This document shows, piece by piece, positions 1 through 6,292 of a stretch of 9,266 bases of DNA (position 1 is its first letter; every line of letters begins with the position of its first letter). A program made the position numbers and the translations under genes. This stretch comes from Sphingomonas sp. (GTDB lineage: Bacteria > Pseudomonadota > Alphaproteobacteria > Sphingomonadales > Sphingomonadaceae). The stretch is from contig JAJNQF010000165.1 of assembly GCA_021154945.1 (NCBI GenBank), forward strand, positions 1-9,266, written 5' to 3'. The notes under the pieces were generated by a model. That model had not been told where the DNA came from. It saw only the letters and a program-made list of their open reading frames with translations, and did not search any database.

Positions 1-15
1 ATCGCCCTCCCAAGC

Positions 16-1479
16 TCAAACCTGCGAGTGATGCCCCTTCAGCTCGTCGCCAACAATCCGCACCACATGCAGCACATTCGTCGACCCAGGCGTCCGGAAC
101 GGCACGCCCGCGAGCACGATCACCCGGTCGCCGGCCTTCGCGATCCCGTGCCGCAACGCCATCCGCTTCGACTTCGCGACCATGTCCTCGAACGACTCGA
201 CGTCGCGCGTGTGCACCGCGTGCGTGCCCCACAGCAGCCCGAGCCGCCGCGCGGTCTCCTGGCTCGGCGTCAGCACGAGCAGCGGCACAGACGGCCGCTC
301 GCGCGCGATCCGGCGTGCGGTCGAGCCCGACGTCGTGAAGCAGATGATCGCCACCGCCGACACCGTCGCCGCGATGTTCTTCGCCGCCTCGGCCAGCGCG
401 TCCGCGGTCGTCGGATCGGGCTTCATCACGGTGAAGTGCATGCGGTCGCCGTGTTCCGGGTCCGCCTCGACCGACACGCCGATCGCATCCATCATCGCCA
501 CCGATTCGACCGGCCACGCACCCGCCGCACTCTCCGCCGACAGCATGATGGCATCCGCGCCGTCATACACCGCGGTCGCGACGTCGGACACTTCCGCACG
601 CGTCGGCGACGGCGAGGTGATCATCGATTCGAGCATCTGCGTCGCGACCACCACCGGGCGGCCCATCCGGCGCGAGACTTCGACGATACGCTTCTGCAAC
701 GGCGGCACCGCCTGCGGTGGCATCTCGACGCCGAGATCGCCGCGCGCGACCATCACGCCGTCGCACGCATCGACGATCTCATCCAGCCGTTCGATCGCGG
801 CCGGCTTCTCGATCTTCGCCATCAGCGCCGCCTTGCCGCCGATCAGCTTGCGCGCTTCCCACAGATCTTCGGGGCGCTGGACGAACGACAGCGCGATCCA
901 GTCGACACCCTGGTCGACCGCGAAGTCGAGGTCGCTGCGGTCCTTTGCCGTCAGCGCCGCCATCGGCAGCACGACGTCGGGGACGTTCAGCCCCTTGCTG
1001 TTCGACAGCGCGCCGCCGACCTCGACCCGCGTCGTGATCTGGCGCGGGCTATGCGACACGACGCGCAGCACGAGCTTGCCGTCGTCGAGCAGCAGGCGTG
1101 CGCCCGGCTCGATCGCCGCGAAGATCTCGTCGTGCGGCAGTTCGACACGCGTCGCGTCGCCCGGTGTCGGGTCGCGGTCGAGCAGGAAGGTGGAACCGGT
1201 TTCGAGCACGGTGCGCCCGCCCTCGAACTTGCCGACGCGCAGCTTCGGGCCCTGCAGATCGGCGAGGATCGTCGAGGGGCGACCGAATTCCTTCTCCAGC
1301 GCGCGAATCGCCTGGATCAGGGCAATCTTCGACTGCTGGTCACCGTGGCTCATATTAACGCGGAACGCGTCGGCGCCGGTGCGGAATAGCGTTGCGATCA
1401 TCTCGGGCGTGCTGCTGGCAGGGCCTAGCGTCGCGAGGATGCGGACTTTGCGCGAACGGGGTGCGATGGCCTTGGTCAT
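16..1479 (-). CDS. pyk: Pyruvate kinase
   Basis: Catalyses the last step of glycolysis in the cytoplasm, phosphoenolpyruvate + ADP to pyruvate + ATP. The 487-residue product has the usual bacterial length. Visible motifs: FRVNMSHG at 39-46 (Arg40, Asn42, Ser44), the active-site strand ADLQGPKLRVG at 73-83, the signature MAKIEKP at 220-226 with catalytic Lys222 and metal ligand Glu224, ARGDLGVE at 245-252 with Asp248, and ATQMLESM at 279-286. The C-terminal domain (about 355-478) is intact. Lys79, with Leu75, Gln76 and Val82 around it, is the combination described for potassium-independent pyruvate kinases. The ATG at 1477-1479 was chosen because family similarity begins there (MTKAIAPRSRKVRILATLGP) and an AGGA lies upstream; the open frame runs on to 1653, but that extension is Gly/Arg-rich and overlaps the divergent gene. 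The stop is 15 bp from the window edge, so no terminator can be judged. Confidence 0.97.
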   Translation of the reverse strand: MTKAIAPRSRKVRILATLGPASSTPEMIATLFRTGADAFRVNMSHGDQQSKIALIQAIRALEKEFGRPSTILADLQGPKLRVGKFEGGRTVLETGSTFLLDRDPTPGDATRVELPHDEIFAAIEPGARLLLDDGKLVLRVVSHSPRQITTRVEVGGALSNSKGLNVPDVVLPMAALTAKDRSDLDFAVDQGVDWIALSFVQRPEDLWEARKLIGGKAALMAKIEKPAAIERLDEIVDACDGVMVARGDLGVEMPPQAVPPLQKRIVEVSRRMGRPVVVATQMLESMITSPSPTRAEVSDVATAVYDGADAIMLSAESAAGAWPVESVAMMDAIGVSVEADPEHGDRMHFTVMKPDPTTADALAEAAKNIAATVSAVAIICFTTSGSTARRIARERPSVPLLVLTPSQETARRLGLLWGTHAVHTRDVESFEDMVAKSKRMALRHGIAKAGDRVIVLAGVPFRTPGSTNVLHVVRIVGDELKGHHSQV

Positions 1480-1504
1480 GCGGTGCGTTTCCTGGGGGAG
1501 GTCT

Positions 1505-1533
1505 TTGCCGCGACGGGCCTTAAACCCTATCTC
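1505..1533 (+). promoter_or_regulatory. Candidate promoter of the DUF1244 gene
   Basis: In the 80-bp gap between the divergent pyk and DUF1244 starts, TTGCCG (1505-1510) and TATCTC (1528-1533) are separated by 17 bp on the plus strand, about 27 bp before the ATG at 1560. The -35 is fair and the -10 is weak. I could not find a comparably spaced pair for pyk on the other strand. Inferred from base pattern only. Confidence 0.3.
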
Positions 1534-1559
1534 CGCCGGATCAACCACGGAGCATACGA

Positions 1560-1862
1560 ATGACCCCCGATCGCCTCGATACTTTGGACGATGCCGTAGC
1601 GGCGAAAGCGTTCCGCCGCCTGATCCGCCACCTCCGCCACCGCGAGGACGCACAGAATGTCGACCTGATGGGGCTCGCCGGTTTCTGCCGCAACTGCCTG
1701 TCCGACTGGGTCGAGCAGGCAGGCGGCCTGTCGAAGGACGACGCGCGCGCGACGGTGTACGGAATGCCGTACGCCGAGTGGAAGGCGCACCATCAGGGCG
1801 ACGCTAGCCCCGAGCAGCTCGAACGGATGAAGGCGAGCGTCGCGAAGAACGCGACACTCTGA
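1560..1862 (+). CDS. DUF1244 family protein
   Basis: A 100-residue cytoplasmic protein of the DUF1244 family, whose biochemical role is unknown. The family core is clear: FRRLIRHLRHRED at 18-30, QNVDLMGLAGFCRNCLSDW at 32-50 and VYGMPYAEWKAHHQ at 66-79. Cys43 and Cys46 form a CxxC (CRNC) that could bind a metal, which is inference. The length matches the family's usual size of about 100 residues. The ATG at 1560 has GGAG about 10 bp upstream. In Rhizobiales, genes of this family lie near pykA and a DUF2312 gene; the same three families occur together here, so the neighbourhood is probably old. It is divergent from pyk and followed 157 bp later by gapR on the same strand. The assignment to family is firm; the function is not known to me. 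Confidence 0.9.
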   Translation: MTPDRLDTLDDAVAAKAFRRLIRHLRHREDAQNVDLMGLAGFCRNCLSDWVEQAGGLSKDDARATVYGMPYAEWKAHHQGDASPEQLERMKASVAKNATL

Positions 1863-1914
1863 GCCTCGCCGTCGCTTGAGCCGAACACGGTAAACGCCTA
1901 GACGCGGCCCCGCA

Positions 1915-1970
1915 CCCCGCAGCGGTCTGATTCACGACGTCATCGACGGCGGTCATCTGCGCGGGGTTTC
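1915..1970 (+). terminator. Weak terminator-like hairpin after the DUF1244 gene
   Basis: CCCCGC (1915-1920) can pair with GCGGGG (1961-1966), with an AG/CT extension after a 2-nt bulge, and the right arm is followed by TTTCTC. The loop is long (about 34-40 nt) and the T-run is interrupted, so this is only terminator-like. It lies in the 157-bp gap between the DUF1244 gene and gapR, in which I see no clear promoter. Confidence 0.22.
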
Positions 1971-2019
1971 TCGATTGGCTTTGGGCCGGCGCGTGGCGCT
2001 GGCGAGTGGGGAATTTTCG

Positions 2020-2286
2020 ATGTCTGACGAACGGCAACACGGCATGGGCGGCGGCGCGGTCGCAGCGGACGAACTGCGCCTGCTGATCGAGCGCGCCGAG
2101 CGTCTCGAAGAAGAGAAGAAGGGTATCTCGGACGACATCAAGGACGTGATGGCCGAAGCCAAGGGCCGCGGTTACGATCCGAAGGCGATCCGCAAGATCC
2201 TGTCGATCCGGAAGAAGAAGAAGGAAGAATACCAGGAGGAGGAAGCGATCCTCGAGGTGTACCTTCAGGCGTTGGGGATGATCTGA
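2020..2286 (+). CDS. gapR: GapR, DNA-overtwist-binding nucleoid protein (DUF2312)
   Basis: An 88-residue DUF2312 protein. In Caulobacter, GapR is an essential nucleoid-associated protein that encircles overtwisted DNA ahead of replication and transcription and stimulates topoisomerases; this role is transferred by homology. The sequence shows a charged helical coiled-coil region (ELRLLIERAERLEEEKKGI at 18-36), then KDVMAEAKGRGYDPKAIRKI at 41-60, a lysine/arginine cluster IRKKKKEE at 63-70 that probably faces DNA, and the closing helix EEEAILEVYLQALGMI. The order and spacing match Caulobacter GapR closely. The N-terminal 15 residues are poorly conserved and glycine-rich. The ATG at 2020 is preferred over the upstream in-frame start at 1975 because similarity starts after it and a GAGTGGGGA tract lies just upstream. 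It is followed 90 bp later by the DUF1294 gene. Confidence 0.9.
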   Translation: MSDERQHGMGGGAVAADELRLLIERAERLEEEKKGISDDIKDVMAEAKGRGYDPKAIRKILSIRKKKKEEYQEEEAILEVYLQALGMI

Positions 2287-2300
2287 GGATATCCCAATTT

Positions 2301-2359
2301 CGCGCGGTGCCTCATCCGACATGTGGTCGGTAGCGAAGGGGGCACCGCGTTAACCCCCT
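2301..2359 (+). other. Structured intergenic element between gapR and the DUF1294 gene
   Basis: A perfect 9-bp inverted repeat, CGCGGTGCC (2303-2311) and GGCACCGCG (2341-2349), encloses a second perfect 5-bp stem, CCGAC (2316-2320) and GTCGG (2326-2330), with a 5-nt loop. The 3' side is followed by TTAACCCCCT, not a T-run. AGGGGG (2337-2342) can pair with CCCCCT (2354-2359), competing with the base of the outer stem or, if limited to GGG at 2338-2340, forming a pseudoknot. The element ends 17 nt before the DUF1294 start codon. It could be a terminator for gapR, a processing site or a 5'-leader control element; the sequence does not decide. Confidence 0.45.
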
Positions 2360-2376
2360 CGATGTACCGGTAGAGA

Positions 2377-2661
2377 ATGATTCTCCCGATCTTCGCGGCG
2401 CTCGTTCTGTTCCTGATCATCAACATGATCACGGTCGCCGCGTTCGCGATCGACAAGCGGCGATCATCTTCCGACGCGCGGCGTATCCCCGAAAGCCGCT
2501 TGCTCTGGTTCGCAGCACTCGGCGGCACTCCGGGTGCGTTCTGGGCGCGCAATCGCTACTGGCACAAGACACTCAAGCAACCGTTCGTCGGGCGGCTTCA
2601 ACTGATCGCGATGGTCCAGGTCGGCGTGGCCGCAGGGCTCGCGATCGCTGTTGTGATTTAA
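2377..2661 (+). CDS. DUF1294 family small membrane protein
   Basis: A 94-residue inner-membrane protein of the DUF1294 family, function unknown. A hydrophobic N-terminal segment (about 2-24) ends in the family's AFAIDKRRS stretch, followed by RRIPESRLLWFAALGGTPGAFWA at 35-57, the RYWHKTLKQPF motif at 60-70, and a C-terminal membrane helix (about 74-94). The DK, RIPE, LGG..GA and HKT..PF signatures are all in the expected order, so the protein looks complete. The ATG at 2377 follows a weak GGTAGAGA ribosome-binding site. The stop codon TAA (2659-2661) overlaps an ATG at 2661, but the next gene probably starts further down. The structured element ahead of it may affect its expression (inference). 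Confidence 0.85.
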   Translation: MILPIFAALVLFLIINMITVAAFAIDKRRSSSDARRIPESRLLWFAALGGTPGAFWARNRYWHKTLKQPFVGRLQLIAMVQVGVAAGLAIAVVI

Positions 2662-2741
2662 TGTCGACATCCCGCAACGACATTGCTGCTTCTACACAAC
2701 CGGTGTATTGCTGTTATACGACATTGCATCGGGGGCTAAGC

Positions 2742-3185
2742 ATGCGGGTATTTTTGGGCATTACGGCGGCATTGTTGGTCAGTGCTCCAGTCGCGGCGCA
2801 ACCGAGCGAGACCGACGCGCAAAAACTCGGTCAGCGTGCCGAGGCCTTCCTAAACGTTCGTAACCAGTTCGATCAGGCGGCGATGATCGCGATGATGGCG
2901 CCCGAATACCAGGAAATATCTCCGGTCGGCGAAGTCGATTCCCGCGACGGCGTGATTGGGTTCTACGCTGCCGACAAGAAGAAGCCCGCGCCGCCGATGA
3001 CGATCACCGAGACGGTCGCGCGACCGGCTGGGGCACTCGGCGTCGTCACGATGCGGATCGCCTATGCGGTGCCCGGCAAGGACGGACGGCTACAATCACG
3101 CGCGATGCGGGCTGGCTTCGTCGCGCGACGCATCAGGGGCGACTGGCAGTTCGTGTCGTTGCAGTTCACCCCGATCCGCGGCTGA
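2742..3185 (+). CDS. Exported NTF2/SnoaL-like (DUF4440-type) protein
   Basis: A 147-residue protein with a typical signal peptide (MRVFLGITAALLVSAPVAAQ), probably cleaved after VAA near residue 19, so it should be periplasmic. The mature part resembles NTF2-like/SnoaL-like domains: a helix around QKLGQRAEAFLNVRNQFDQ (27-45), AMIAMMAPEYQEISPVGEV (47-65), DGVIGFY, then beta strands ending in GDWQFVSLQFTPI (133-145), a common closing strand in DUF4440 proteins. No catalytic residues can be assigned and the ligand is unknown. The ATG at 2742 was chosen because it places the signal peptide at the N-terminus and has a GGGGGC tract upstream; an in-frame ATG at 2661 would add 27 residues before the signal sequence. 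The gene ends 4 bp from the stop of the convergent ATPase gene, with no terminator between them. Confidence 0.72.
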   Translation: MRVFLGITAALLVSAPVAAQPSETDAQKLGQRAEAFLNVRNQFDQAAMIAMMAPEYQEISPVGEVDSRDGVIGFYAADKKKPAPPMTITETVARPAGALGVVTMRIAYAVPGKDGRLQSRAMRAGFVARRIRGDWQFVSLQFTPIRG

Positions 3186-3189
3186 CGCT

Positions 3190-4653
3190 TCAAGCCGCGT
3201 CAGCCGGCAGCGTCGTCCACCCCAACCCCGGTATCGTGATCGAGCGTTTGCCGGCCAGATCGGTTCGGCACACGATCAGCTCGCGGCTTTCGATATAGCC
3301 GATCAGGCGCTTCACCCGGCCTAGCGAACTCGTCCCATACGTCGCGGCGATGCGCGCATCGGAGGGGCAGGGTTCGCCTTCGCGGGCGGCTCTTGCGACC
3401 AGCAGGAATGCACCCAGCATGTCGTCGGGCAGGCCGCTGGCCACGTCGAGCGCGGCGGTCCACGCTTCGTCCGTCATGTCGAAGATCCCCGCGCGGGCGC
3501 AACTCAGGCGACGCACGAAGCCCGGCAGGTCGAGAGGCGGTTTTGCCAAGCCCCCCATCCGGCACCGCACCTGGAAATCCTGGAACAGGACCGACGGCGG
3601 ACGCAGCGTCGACTCCGGGTCCTCGACGATCGCGCGGAAGACGTCGGCGTAGACCGCCTCGACCTCGTCGTCGGTCTTCTCGGGCGGTGGCGGCGCAGCG
3701 GTGCGGGGCTCGGGCGGGCGGGCGATGCCGTCGAGCAGTTCCTCCGCCGGCACGCGACGCGGGCGCGGATCGAACATCAGGCCAAGTTCTGGGGCATCGA
3801 CCACCGGCTCGGACAGCAGATCCTGCAGATCCATCGGCGCGGCGCTGGGGAGGGGGGTGAGCTTGGGGCTGCCACTGCGCGCGGACGTTGCGACGTCGCC
3901 GATCTTCACCGTGATCGGCCGCCGCGACACTGCGGGGCCGAGTGCCATGAAGGTGCCGCGCTGGAGATCGCGAATCGCCTCCGCCTGGCGCCGCTCCATG
4001 CCGAGCAGATCCGCGGCGCGCGCCATGTCGATGTCGAGGAAGGTGCGGCCCATCAGGAAGTTCGACGCTTCGGCCGCGACGTTCTTCGCGAGTTTCGCCA
4101 GACGCTGAGTCGCGATCACGCCGGCGAGCCCGCGCTTGCGCCCGCGGCACATCAGGTTGGTCATCGCCGCCAGCGACGCGCGGCGCACCTCTTCCGACAC
4201 TTCGCCGCCCGTCACCGGCGCGAACATCTGCGCCTCATCGACCACCACCAGTACCGGATACCAATGCTCGCGCGGCGCATCGAACAGCGCGGAGAGGAAC
4301 GACGCCGCACAGCGCATCTGGCCCTCGACCTCGAGCCCTTCGAGGCTCAGCACCGCCGAGGTACGATGTTCGCGAAGGCGGGTGGCGATGCGCGCGATCT
4401 CGCGTTCGCTATAGTCACCCGCCTCGATCACGACATGGCCGTGCGGGCCGGCGAGCGTCACGAAATCGCCCTCGGGATCGATCACGATCTGCTGGACGTG
4501 CCCCGCCGATCGCTCGAGCAGCCGGCGCAGCAGATGCGACTTTCCCGAGCCCGAATTGCCCTGCACCAACAGGCGCGTGGCGAGAAGTTCCTCCAGGTCG
4601 ACGCCGACGGCAGTACCATTGCCGTCGGTGCCCATATTCACGCTAACCGTCAT
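3190..4653 (-). CDS. HerA-like P-loop ATPase with C-terminal winged-helix-like region
   Basis: A 487-residue predicted DNA-translocating ATPase of the HerA/FtsK superfamily (DUF87-type). Motifs: Walker A GNSGSGKS at 32-39, the HerA-type DPEGDF at 59-64, Walker B VLVVVDEAQMF at 134-144 (Asp139, Glu140), a basic GRKRG at 171-175 that may hold an arginine finger, and ATQR at 181-184. A proline-rich linker (about 297-326) leads to a C-terminal part whose end (about 425-478, SDARIAATYGTSSLGRVKRL onward) looks like a winged helix. Unlike archaeal HerA, the P-loop begins after about 30 residues, leaving no room for the N-terminal HAS-barrel, and no NurA-like nuclease lies nearby. The ATG at 4651-4653 is chosen because the open frame above it (to 4773) is not protein-like and overlaps the divergent DUF1003 gene; an ATG six codons in is also possible. 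Partner and role are unknown. Confidence 0.82.
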   Translation of the reverse strand: MTVSVNMGTDGNGTAVGVDLEELLATRLLVQGNSGSGKSHLLRRLLERSAGHVQQIVIDPEGDFVTLAGPHGHVVIEAGDYSEREIARIATRLREHRTSAVLSLEGLEVEGQMRCAASFLSALFDAPREHWYPVLVVVDEAQMFAPVTGGEVSEEVRRASLAAMTNLMCRGRKRGLAGVIATQRLAKLAKNVAAEASNFLMGRTFLDIDMARAADLLGMERRQAEAIRDLQRGTFMALGPAVSRRPITVKIGDVATSARSGSPKLTPLPSAAPMDLQDLLSEPVVDAPELGLMFDPRPRRVPAEELLDGIARPPEPRTAAPPPPEKTDDEVEAVYADVFRAIVEDPESTLRPPSVLFQDFQVRCRMGGLAKPPLDLPGFVRRLSCARAGIFDMTDEAWTAALDVASGLPDDMLGAFLLVARAAREGEPCPSDARIAATYGTSSLGRVKRLIGYIESRELIVCRTDLAGKRSITIPGLGWTTLPADAA

Positions 4654-4733
4654 GCCGCGCGTTTGGCAGGTGCGGGCGCATCGGGGCAAGGAGTCTTTGC
4701 GGCTCGCGTCGCAAGCGGGGCTTTGCGCGCTGG

Positions 4734-4739
4734 CATAAT
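4734..4739 (+). promoter_or_regulatory. Candidate -10 element of the DUF1003 gene
   Basis: CATAAT at 4734-4739 lies 26 bp before the DUF1003 ATG, a normal distance for a short leader. The expected -35 region (around 4711-4716, GCAAGC) is poor. It sits in the 112-bp divergent gap shared with the HerA-like gene, which also holds a small inverted repeat TTGCG...CGCAA (about 4697-4713). Confidence 0.22.
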
Positions 4740-4765
4740 CCGTAATCCTGGCTAGGGCGCGGATC

Positions 4766-5311
4766 ATGGCCACGAATCAATCCCCGCTCGCCGATCTGTC
4801 GCAACGGTTGCTCGGCAAGGCGCCGGGCGAGCTCGACGAGGAGGAGCGCCGCGTCCTCGCCGGGATCGAGTCGGGCACTACCGTCAGTCGCGACGCCGCC
4901 GATGTGTCGGACGAGCGTGCGACCTTCGGCGAGCGGCTGTCCGACCGCGTCGCGAAGATCGGCGGGTCTTGGGCGTTCATCATCGCCTTCACGCTGGTGC
5001 TGATCGGGTGGATGCTACTGAATTCGGACATCCTCGCGCATTTTGGGCGGGCGTTCGATCCGTATCCCTACATCTTCCTCAATCTGCTGCTGTCGACCGT
5101 CGCGGCGATCCAGGCGCCGGTGATCATGATGAGCCAGAACCGGCAATCCGCGAAGGATCGCCTCGCCGCCAGCCTCGATTACGAGACCAATTTGCGCGCG
5201 GAGCTCGACATCCTGCGCATCCATCACAAGATCGATCATCTGGTGCTGGCAAGGCTGGATGCGATCGAAGCGAAGATAGACGGTCTGGCGAAAAGCGCCC
5301 TCGGAGCCTAA
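4766..5311 (+). CDS. DUF1003 family membrane protein
   Basis: A 181-residue inner-membrane protein of the DUF1003 family, with no established biochemical function. The N-terminal 60 residues are polar and probably cytoplasmic. Two membrane helices follow: SWAFIIAFTLVLIGWMLLN (68-86) and about 101-122 (PYIFLNLL through QAPVIMM). They are joined by FDPYPYIFLN, and the family hallmark MMSQNRQSAKDR at 121-132 comes directly after helix 2. The C-terminal tail (ETNLRAELDILRIHHKIDHL and on, 140-175) should be an amphipathic or coiled-coil helix. The length and order of these elements are standard for the family. The ATG at 4766 follows GGGCGCGGA. The 30-bp gap to yebC, on the same strand and without a terminator, suggests co-transcription with it. 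Confidence 0.9.
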   Translation: MATNQSPLADLSQRLLGKAPGELDEEERRVLAGIESGTTVSRDAADVSDERATFGERLSDRVAKIGGSWAFIIAFTLVLIGWMLLNSDILAHFGRAFDPYPYIFLNLLLSTVAAIQAPVIMMSQNRQSAKDRLAASLDYETNLRAELDILRIHHKIDHLVLARLDAIEAKIDGLAKSALGA

Positions 5312-5341
5312 GAGCGGCGCATCAGGCTATTAGAGGCACCG

Positions 5342-6085
5342 ATGGCAGGCCATTCCAAATACAAGAATATCATGTACCGCAAGGGCGCGCAGGACAAGAA
5401 GCGCTCGTCGGCGTTCAGCAAGCTCAGCCGAGAGATCACGGTCGCGGCCAAGATGGGGCTGCCCGACGTCGACATGAACCCGCGCCTGCGCGCGGCGGTG
5501 AACGCGGCCAAGGCGGCGTCGTTGCCGAAGGAAAACATCCAGCGCTCGATCGACAAGGCCAGCCGCGGCGATGCGGAGAATTACGAAGAGATCCGCTACG
5601 AGGGCTTCGGTCCCGGCGGCGTGTCGCTGATCATCGAGGCGCTGACCGATAACCGCAACCGCACCGCGACCAACGTGCGCGTCGCGGTGGGCAAGAACGG
5701 CGGCAACCTCGGCGCGGGCGGTTCGGTCAGCCACGCGTTCGACCGCGTCGGGCTGATCTCGTATCCGGCCAGCGCGGGCGATGCCGACACGGTGTTCGAA
5801 GCTGCACTCGAAGCGGGCGCGGAGGACGTCACGTCGAGCGAGGACGGCCATGAAGTCTGGACCGCGCAGGGCGACCTGCACGAGGTTGCCAAGGCGTTGG
5901 AAGCCAAGCTTGGCGAGGCCGAAGGCGCCAAGCTCGCCTGGCGTCCGCAGGTGATGGTCGCGGTCGGCGCGGACGATGCGGCAACTTTGTTCAAGCTCAT
6001 CGACGCGCTTGACGAGGACGACGACGTGCAGACCGTCTGGGGCAATTACGAAATCTCCGACGAGATCATGGAATCGCTGGGTTGA
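5342..6085 (+). CDS. yebC: YebC/PmpR (DUF28, TACO1-like) family protein
   Basis: A 247-residue YebC-family protein. The family was annotated as transcriptional regulators, but mitochondrial TACO1 and more recent bacterial work point to a translation role, helping ribosomes through stall-prone (for example polyproline) stretches. The N-terminus MAGHSKYKNIMYRKGAQDKK is the family signature, followed by FSKLSREI (25-32), NPRLRAAVNAAKA, LPKENIQRSIDKA and YEGFGPGGVSLIIEALTDNRNRT (86-108), then GNLGAGGSVSHAFDR. The protein ends with DDVQTVWGNYEI. The length is usual and nothing is missing. The ATG at 5342 has AGAGG about 6 bp upstream. yebC beside ruvC is a common bacterial arrangement. Here the two are separated by 203 bp containing a long palindromic repeat, which may uncouple or attenuate transcription into ruvC (inference). 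Confidence 0.96.
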   Translation: MAGHSKYKNIMYRKGAQDKKRSSAFSKLSREITVAAKMGLPDVDMNPRLRAAVNAAKAASLPKENIQRSIDKASRGDAENYEEIRYEGFGPGGVSLIIEALTDNRNRTATNVRVAVGKNGGNLGAGGSVSHAFDRVGLISYPASAGDADTVFEAALEAGAEDVTSSEDGHEVWTAQGDLHEVAKALEAKLGEAEGAKLAWRPQVMVAVGADDAATLFKLIDALDEDDDVQTVWGNYEISDEIMESLG

Positions 6086-6094
6086 GCCATTGAG

Positions 6095-6292
6095 ATGAAG
6101 AAGGTGGGTTCACGCGGAGACGCGGAGACGCGGAGAGTTGTGCTTCGTGGCTACGTCCTCCGCGCCAGCGGTCTCGCATCGTTCGGCCAGCCCGGAGAAT
6201 TGAAAGTCCCGCTTACGCGAGACGACAGTCAGGAACGCACCACCTCCGCGTCTCCGCGTCTCCGCGCGAACCAACCTTCACTCTTCGCATGA
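6095..6292 (+). CDS. Doubtful 65-codon ORF made by the palindromic repeat
   Basis: An open frame starts 9 bp after the yebC stop and ends in TGA at 6290-6292, overlapping the ruvC start as ATGA. Its residues are mostly the translation of the repeat (GDAETRR near the start, SASPRLRAN near the end), a pattern typical of spurious repeat-derived ORFs. It has no good Shine-Dalgarno sequence. It could still matter as a translational bridge bringing ribosomes to ruvC, which lacks its own visible ribosome-binding site. I doubt that the peptide itself has a function. Confidence 0.15.
   Translation: MKKVGSRGDAETRRVVLRGYVLRASGLASFGQPGELKVPLTRDDSQERTTSASPRLRANQPSLFA
6101..6278. repeat. Long palindromic repeat with ACGCGGAG tandem units
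   Basis: Arms 6101-6135 and 6244-6278 are inverted copies of each other, 33 of 35 positions matching (mismatches at 6106 and 6112 of the left arm). Each arm holds three tandem 8-bp units, ACGCGGAG (6112-6135; the reverse complement at 6244-6267, with one base changed). The arms can be extended inwards imperfectly, and GTCTCGC (6171-6177) pairs with GCGAGAC (6217-6223), so the whole 178 bp can fold as one long hairpin or cruciform. No transposase and no clear target-site duplication are present. It resembles a dispersed non-autonomous palindromic repeat of the (GCGGAGAC)n type that I recall from several bacterial phyla; that is memory, not a search. Confidence 0.85.

Noticed and set aside
1480..1653. 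A 58-residue N-terminal extension of pyruvate kinase.
   Set aside because: It is Gly/Arg-rich, overlaps the divergent DUF1244 gene and has no family similarity; the ATG at 1479 matches the known N-terminus.
28..1807. Long plus-strand open frames opposite pyk (453 and 541 codons).
   Set aside because: They are antisense to a well-supported pyruvate kinase gene, are Arg/Ser/Pro/His-rich, match no family, and one runs into the DUF1244 gene. They arise from the high-GC codon pattern.
3393..4755. Several plus-strand open frames (100-163 codons) opposite the HerA-like ATPase.
   Set aside because: The minus-strand frame has intact Walker motifs over its whole length; the opposing frames are low-complexity and overlap one another.
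6095..6292. The 65-codon frame as a genuine small protein.
   Set aside because: Most of it is the translation of the palindromic repeat and it lacks a ribosome-binding site. It is listed only as a doubtful feature because of its ATGA overlap with ruvC.
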